A model generated the notes under the pieces. The model was not told where the DNA came from. It was given only the letters and a program-made list of their open reading frames with translations, and did not search any database. From CAZEBW01 sp964510205 (GTDB taxonomy: Bacteria; Chloroflexota; Anaerolineae; VGOG01): 23,473 nucleotides of DNA. Every line of letters begins with the position of its first letter. Within the stretch, counting starts at the first letter, position 1. Location: assembly GCA_964510205.1 (NCBI GenBank), contig CAZEBW010000057.1, forward strand, positions 1 through 23,473, given 5' to 3'. Positions 19,833-23,473 of the stretch are shown piece after piece. A program made the translations under genes and the position numbers.

Positions 19833-20515
19833 GGGTTTTCGGCGTCTGGGGGAATCTGGCTTTCTTGATCTGGGCCATCGCTTTGGGAATCGCCGCTCCG
19901 GAAATCAAGGTTCTGCTTGTGCTGGGATTGGTCGTTGTTTTCTCCGCTCTCTTCCTCCCCAGCGGCCTGAAGCCCGTCCGCCGCCTGGAGTTCTGGCTCA
20001 TTGTGGCCTCGGCGGTGCTGCTCAGTCCCTTCCTCATCGGCGAGAAGGATCTCCTCCTCTTCGGTTTGCCTCTCTCCAGCCAGGGCTTTTGGGCGGGACT
20101 GTGGATGGCGGTGCGAGCACTGACCGTCGCGCTGGCGGTTGGAGGCTTCGCCTATGCCGTCTCGGTGGATGAGATCGCTCGGCTGTTCGAGATGGCTGGG
20201 TTGAAGGGGCTGGGATTTGCGGTGGGCGTGGCCTTCAACCTGCTGCCCACGCTGGAGGAGACGGCGCGCAACGTCTACGAAGCCATGCGGCTGCGAGGAG
20301 GCTTCCGACGGGAGCGGCTGCGGGCCTTGCGCTTGCTTCTGGTGGCCATCGTGGTCAACGCGCTGCGGCGGGGCGACGAGGTGGTGGAGGCAGCCGAGGC
20401 GCGCGCCTTTCGACCCGATGGCCCCCGTCAGAAGCCTGCGCCCCCCAGCCGGGCTGATCTGGCCCTGGTCTCCATCCTGGTCGCCTTGGGTGTGAGCCTG
20501 GCGGCCTGGTTCTGA
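19829..20515 (+). CDS. ecfT: ECF transporter T component (EcfT/CbiQ-like)
   Basis: 228 residues from TTG 19829, overlapping the previous stop by 4 nt. Hydrophobic N-terminal helices (about 8-75) are followed by a cytoplasmic helical coupling region and a last membrane helix (about 208-227). The coupling region has MRLRGGF and EARAF segments standing for the two Ala-Arg-Gly-like motifs that contact the ATPases; the second is EARAF rather than ARG. The segment SVDEIARLFEMAGLKGLGFAVGVAFNLLPTLEETARNVYEA is typical of the family. It couples the ATPases to the S component. Confidence 0.88.
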   Translation: MRVFGVWGNLAFLIWAIALGIAAPEIKVLLVLGLVVVFSALFLPSGLKPVRRLEFWLIVASAVLLSPFLIGEKDLLLFGLPLSSQGFWAGLWMAVRALTVALAVGGFAYAVSVDEIARLFEMAGLKGLGFAVGVAFNLLPTLEETARNVYEAMRLRGGFRRERLRALRLLLVAIVVNALRRGDEVVEAAEARAFRPDGPRQKPAPPSRADLALVSILVALGVSLAAWF

Positions 20516-20539
20516 GCGGGGAGGATCAGCTAACGGTGC

Positions 20540-20568
20540 TTGACAAATCAAATAAACTGTGATATAAT
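20540..20568 (+). promoter_or_regulatory. Consensus sigma70 promoter of the TrmB-family gene
   Basis: Perfect TTGACA (20540-20545), 17-nt spacer, perfect TATAAT (20563-20568), 59 nt before the regulator ATG. Confidence 0.93.
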
Positions 20569-20583
20569 GTCCGTAGTGATAAG

Positions 20584-20610
20584 ACTAACGTCTAGGTTAG
20601 AAAACTAACG
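20584..20610 (+). promoter_or_regulatory. Direct/inverted repeat operator, probably autoregulatory
   Basis: ACTAACG occurs at 20584-20590 and 20604-20610, 20 nt apart (two helical turns). Between them GTTAG (20596-20600) pairs with CTAAC on either side. The array lies from about +10 of the predicted transcript, between promoter and start codon. Confidence 0.65.
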
Positions 20611-20627
20611 CCTAAGGTGTGAGGGAA

Positions 20628-21440
20628 ATGAATAACGATTCCATTGAGAAGTTGGTGAAAATCGGCTTCTCGGAGTACGAGGCCAAGGCCTACATCGCTT
20701 TGCTCAGGGAGAGCCCTGTCACGGGTTATAAGCTCTCCCAGCTTTCTGGCGTCCCGCGCTCCATGATTTACGAGGTCATGGACAAGCTCACGGCCCGCGG
20801 GGCGGCCATGACGTTGCGCCAGAGCGGTGCCACCAAGTACGCGCCGGTTCCAGCGGCAGAGTTCTTCGATCAACTTCAGCGCGAGCACGAGGAGCTCACC
20901 AATTCGCTCAAAGCTGAACTGGCTGCCCTGGCTTCGGCGCCTGACCTCGAGTACGTCTGGAACATCGAAGGCCACCAGAACATCATGGCCAAGGCGATGG
21001 AGATGATTGATCAGGCCGAGACCCGAGTCTACCTGGCCTTTTTGCCGGCCACGTTTGCGGACTTACAATCTGCGCTAATGGGGGCCATTCGGCGAGGAGT
21101 GCGGGTGGTGGTCTACACTACCGGCAGCCTGGATCTGCCAGGCGGCCAGGTGGTCGTCGCTCCCCTGTCCGAGGAGGCTTTCAGCCAGACAGAGGGGCTG
21201 GGGTTGATTTTGGTCGTTGATGGGGAGGAAGTGTTGATCGGCGAGTGGCTGACTGCGACCCGGGCGCGCGCCTCCTGGACCAGCAGCCCGCTTCTCGTCT
21301 TCGTCGCCGAGCACCACTTGCGGACGGATCTGTACCTGCCCCGAATCTTGGCCCTCCTGGGAGATCGGGCGCTGGAGGTTATCCAAGAGGAGGACCGCGA
21401 GTTGTTCGCTCGCGCTTTGGAGAGTCACATCAGCAATTAG
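20628..21440 (+). CDS. TrmB-family transcriptional regulator
   Basis: 270 residues from ATG 20628 (AAGGTG 8 nt upstream; a GTG 9 nt earlier is less well placed). N-terminal winged helix: LVKIGFSEYEAKAYIALLRESPVTGYKLSQLSGVPRSMIYEVMDKLTARGA (about 8-58), a clear TrmB match. A coiled helix follows (EFFDQLQREHEELTNSLKAEL), then a C-terminal domain with TRVYLAFLPATF and GVRVVVYTTGS that resembles the phospholipase-D-like effector domain of the family, without HKD motifs. TrmB regulators sense sugars or other small molecules. Its likely targets are itself and the following ABC exporter genes. Confidence 0.9.
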   Translation: MNNDSIEKLVKIGFSEYEAKAYIALLRESPVTGYKLSQLSGVPRSMIYEVMDKLTARGAAMTLRQSGATKYAPVPAAEFFDQLQREHEELTNSLKAELAALASAPDLEYVWNIEGHQNIMAKAMEMIDQAETRVYLAFLPATFADLQSALMGAIRRGVRVVVYTTGSLDLPGGQVVVAPLSEEAFSQTEGLGLILVVDGEEVLIGEWLTATRARASWTSSPLLVFVAEHHLRTDLYLPRILALLGDRALEVIQEEDRELFARALESHISN

Positions 21441-21475
21441 CCAAGCTCATCAGCCTTCACAAGAAGGTAGTTACG

Positions 21476-21560
21476 GATCAGGGATCAGGGAATGAGTGGT
21501 CAGGAAATCAGGGTTGCGAGAGACCTGATTTCCTGATTCCTTGATTCCCTAATCCCCTAA
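21476..21560. repeat. ATCAGGG-type repeat array before the ABC exporter genes
   Basis: Contains GGATCAGGGATCAGGG on the left and TGATTCCCTAATCCC (21542-21556) on the right. A perfect 12-bp hairpin is formed by CAGGAAATCAGG (21501-21512) and CCTGATTTCCTG (21524-21535) with an 11-nt loop. Related to the copies at 18475-18564 and 19160-19193. No T-run for a typical terminator. Confidence 0.75.
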
Positions 21561-21575
21561 CCAAAGGAGGCGCCC

Positions 21576-22484
21576 ATGTCTGAAAATACCGCTCTAATGG
21601 CCCAGGGACTGAAAAAGTCCTACGGCAGGGTCCGCGCGCTGCGGGGGGTGGACCTGGAAGTGCAGCGAGGCGAGATCTTCGGCTATCTCGGCCCCAACGG
21701 AGCGGGGAAGACCACCACCATCCGCTGCTTGCTCGACCTCATCCGCGCCGACGGCGGCGCGCTGCGGGTGCTGGGCCTGGATCCCCAGGCCGACCCCGTG
21801 GAGGTACGCAGGCGCACCGGCTACCTGCCGGGCGAACTGCAACTGGATCCCAATATGACGGCCGAAGGCGCGCTGCGCTATTTCAATGCCCTGCGCGGAA
21901 ACAAGGTGGATTGGAGTTTCGCGCGCCAGCTCGCCAAGCGTCTTGACCTCCCTCTGAAGCCCGCCATCAAGAACCTCTCGCATGGCAACAAACAGAAGGT
22001 CGGCATCGTGCAGGCCCTGATGCACCGTCCGGAGTTGCTCCTGCTGGATGAGCCCACCCTCGGCCTGGATCCGCTGATGCAGCAGGAAGTGCTCACCTTG
22101 CTCCGCGAAGCAAAGGATAACGGAACGACCGTCTTTTTCAGCTCGCACATCATGAGCGAGGTCGAGGCCGTGGCCGAGCGCGTGGGCATCATCCGCAAGG
22201 GCGAGATCGTGGAAGTGGCCGAGACGGCTTCGCTCATCAACCGCGCCCTGCGCCGCGCGCATGTCCGCTTCAAGCAGCCGCTGGACATCAGCGCCCTGGC
22301 CGAGGTGTCTGGCGTGACGGTGCTGTCGCAGGATGGCTCGAGCGTGCTGCTGCAGGTCGAAGGCGAGATGAATGGCCTCGTCAAGGCGCTGGCTGACTTC
22401 CCGGTCAGCGATTTCGAGACCGAGCGGCCCTCGCTGGAGGAGATTTTCCTGGCCTACTACGAAGGTGATCAGAAGGAGGAGTAA
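21576..22484 (+). CDS. ABC transporter ATP-binding protein (ABC-2 exporter type)
   Basis: 302 residues. Walker A is GPNGAGKT (39-46); the signature is LSHGNKQK (134-141) instead of LSGGQ; Walker B is LLLLDEPT (154-161); switch H lies in FFSSHIMSEVE. The C-terminal 80 residues form the regulatory-type extension common in drug, bacitracin or sodium exporters, ending SLEEIFLAYYEG, a usual motif for the family. CAAAGGAGG lies upstream of the ATG. It pairs with the permease gene starting 2 nt after its stop. Substrate unknown. Confidence 0.93.
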   Translation: MSENTALMAQGLKKSYGRVRALRGVDLEVQRGEIFGYLGPNGAGKTTTIRCLLDLIRADGGALRVLGLDPQADPVEVRRRTGYLPGELQLDPNMTAEGALRYFNALRGNKVDWSFARQLAKRLDLPLKPAIKNLSHGNKQKVGIVQALMHRPELLLLDEPTLGLDPLMQQEVLTLLREAKDNGTTVFFSSHIMSEVEAVAERVGIIRKGEIVEVAETASLINRALRRAHVRFKQPLDISALAEVSGVTVLSQDGSSVLLQVEGEMNGLVKALADFPVSDFETERPSLEEIFLAYYEGDQKEE

Positions 22485-22485
22485 C

Positions 22486-23346
22486 ATGGCGACTATTTTC
22501 CGCTATACACTGCGTCGTTTCCGGGGCCAAATCCTCGGCTGGGGCATTGCCCTGGCTCTGCTGGGCGTGCTGCTCGTTTCGATGTACGACATGATCGCTG
22601 CGGAGCAGGATCAGCTCGAAGACCTGCTGAAGCTCTATCCGCAGGAGTTCACCGCCTTCTTCGGCGACTTCAGCGCGTTTGGCACGCCGGAGGGGTTTCT
22701 CGCTGTAGAATTCTTCTCCTACATGCCGCTCATCCTGGGCATCTTCGCGGTGCTGATGGGCAGCGGCCTGCTGGTGAGCGACGAGGAGAGCGGCCAACTG
22801 GACCTGATCATGGCCCACCCTATCGGCCGCACGGCCCTGTTCCTGGGCCGACTGCTGGCCTTCGTCGCCGCCACCGTGGCTATCCTGGCCATAGCCTGGC
22901 TGGGCCTCGTCGTTCCTATGAACTGGTCTTCGATGGATCTCGGCTGGGGCAGACTGTGGCTGCCCATGCTATCGCTGCTGGCAGAACTGTTGCTCTTCGG
23001 CATGATGGCGCTGTTCCTCAGCATGGTCCTGCCATCGCGCCGCCTGGCGGCCACGACGGCCGGCCTGCTGCTGGTGGCCAGCTTCTTCATCACCGGCCTG
23101 GCGAAAATCAACCAGGACCTGGAGCCTGTCGCCAAACTGTCCCCGCTCAACTACCACCAGGCTCAAGAAGCCTTTCAGGGACTGAACGGTACGTGGCTGG
23201 CCGGTCTGCTTGGTTCGGCGGTGGTTTTCGCCGCCCTGGCCTGGTGGCGCTTCCAGCGGCGGGACATCCGCGTGGGCGGGGAGGGCGGCTGGCGGCTGCC
23301 CTCGCTGCCCTTCCGGCGCGGGGCTGAGGCTGGGCACAAGGCGTAA
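22486..23346 (+). CDS. ABC-2 type exporter permease
   Basis: 286 residues from ATG 22486, AAGGAGGAG 5 nt upstream (within the end of the ATPase gene). About six membrane segments: near 18-35, 83-100 (PLILGIFAVLMGSGLLV), 120-145, 155-180 and 187-207, with the last near 240-258. The DEESGQLDLIMAHPIGRTALFLGRL segment after helix 2 is the coupling region typical of ABC-2 permeases (EE..GTLE-like). The C-terminus is basic and cytoplasmic. With the ATPase it forms an exporter, probably repressed or activated by the TrmB-type regulator upstream. Confidence 0.88.
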   Translation: MATIFRYTLRRFRGQILGWGIALALLGVLLVSMYDMIAAEQDQLEDLLKLYPQEFTAFFGDFSAFGTPEGFLAVEFFSYMPLILGIFAVLMGSGLLVSDEESGQLDLIMAHPIGRTALFLGRLLAFVAATVAILAIAWLGLVVPMNWSSMDLGWGRLWLPMLSLLAELLLFGMMALFLSMVLPSRRLAATTAGLLLVASFFITGLAKINQDLEPVAKLSPLNYHQAQEAFQGLNGTWLAGLLGSAVVFAALAWWRFQRRDIRVGGEGGWRLPSLPFRRGAEAGHKA

Positions 23347-23348
23347 AT

Positions 23349-23417
23349 GAGGAACTCAACGGCTATAAGGAATACGCCGCACAGGTGCGCTACCGCCTGC
23401 TGCCGGGCATTTGGTAA
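23349..23417 (+). pseudogene. 3' relic of an isoprenylcysteine-methyltransferase-like gene
   Basis: An in-frame stretch of 22 codons ending in TAA reads EELNGYKEYAAQVRYR-LLPGIW. This matches the C-terminus of ICMT/phospholipid-methyltransferase family proteins, where a conserved E-E-L-x-G-Y-x-x-Y...V-x-Y-R-L-x-P-x-x-W ends the protein. It begins 3 nt after the permease stop, has no start codon, and the rest of the gene is missing. Confidence 0.7.
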
Positions 23418-23473
23418 TCACTAGAGGTCTGTTCCATAAGTTTTTGGGGTAAAGGCCGGCTGAATGGTTTGTG
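23418..23473. other. Unassigned window end
   Basis: The last 56 bases contain no gene start or hairpin that I can support. Confidence 0.5.

Overview
The window reads as a GC-rich chromosomal segment, most likely from a member of the Chloroflexota (Anaerolineae-like). This placement is inferred from the protein style, the short EF-Ts of about 197 residues and the abundance of small palindromic intergenic repeats; no 16S gene is present to confirm it. All protein-coding genes look bacterial, and most have clear Shine-Dalgarno sequences. At least eight sigma70-type promoters are readable, nearly all with a 17-nt spacer.

Layout. Positions 1-3380 (minus strand) hold the translation/nucleotide operon rpsB-tsf-pyrH-frr, with its promoter at one end and a rho-independent terminator at the other. 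Positions 3381-3764 are a repeat-rich spacer containing a plus promoter, a two-hairpin element and a MITE-like palindrome, leading to a Trm112-like zinc-ribbon protein. Next come a membrane-anchored N-acetylmuramoyl-L-alanine amidase (minus) and, divergently, an MNT/HEPN toxin-antitoxin pair. Positions 5818-6200 hold a highly structured element, a terminator and the relic of a cysteine-desulfurase-like gene.

At 6202-7248 lies selD, whose true reading frame crosses an in-frame UGA at codon 17, exactly the catalytic Cys/Sec position, followed by a bacterial SECIS-like hairpin. This SelD is therefore predicted to be a selenoprotein; a conventional stop-to-stop reading misses its N-terminus. It is followed by an iron-uptake operon (DtxR-family regulator, feoA, feoB, feoC-like) with a consensus promoter and operator.

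From 10654: a PadR regulator, an ECF substrate-binding membrane protein, map, then a tightly overlapping methyltransferase / coiled-coil / ferredoxin / metallo-beta-lactamase-fold cluster. A secreted double-thioredoxin protein follows, ending at the relic of a membrane protein, then exonuclease III, an FmdB-like zinc ribbon, a cupin, a THEP1-like NTPase, a complete ECF module (fused double ATPase, S-like protein, EcfT), a TrmB-type regulator with a consensus promoter and repeated operator, and an ABC exporter pair.

Two themes stand out. First, several intergenic junctions hold recognisable ends of otherwise missing genes (cysteine desulfurase start, membrane-protein tail, isoprenylcysteine-methyltransferase-like tail, perhaps an ABC ATPase start), suggesting repeated deletion. 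Second, at least five different families of short palindromic or hairpin repeat lie between genes, and one has entered the coding sequence of the ECF ATPase linker.
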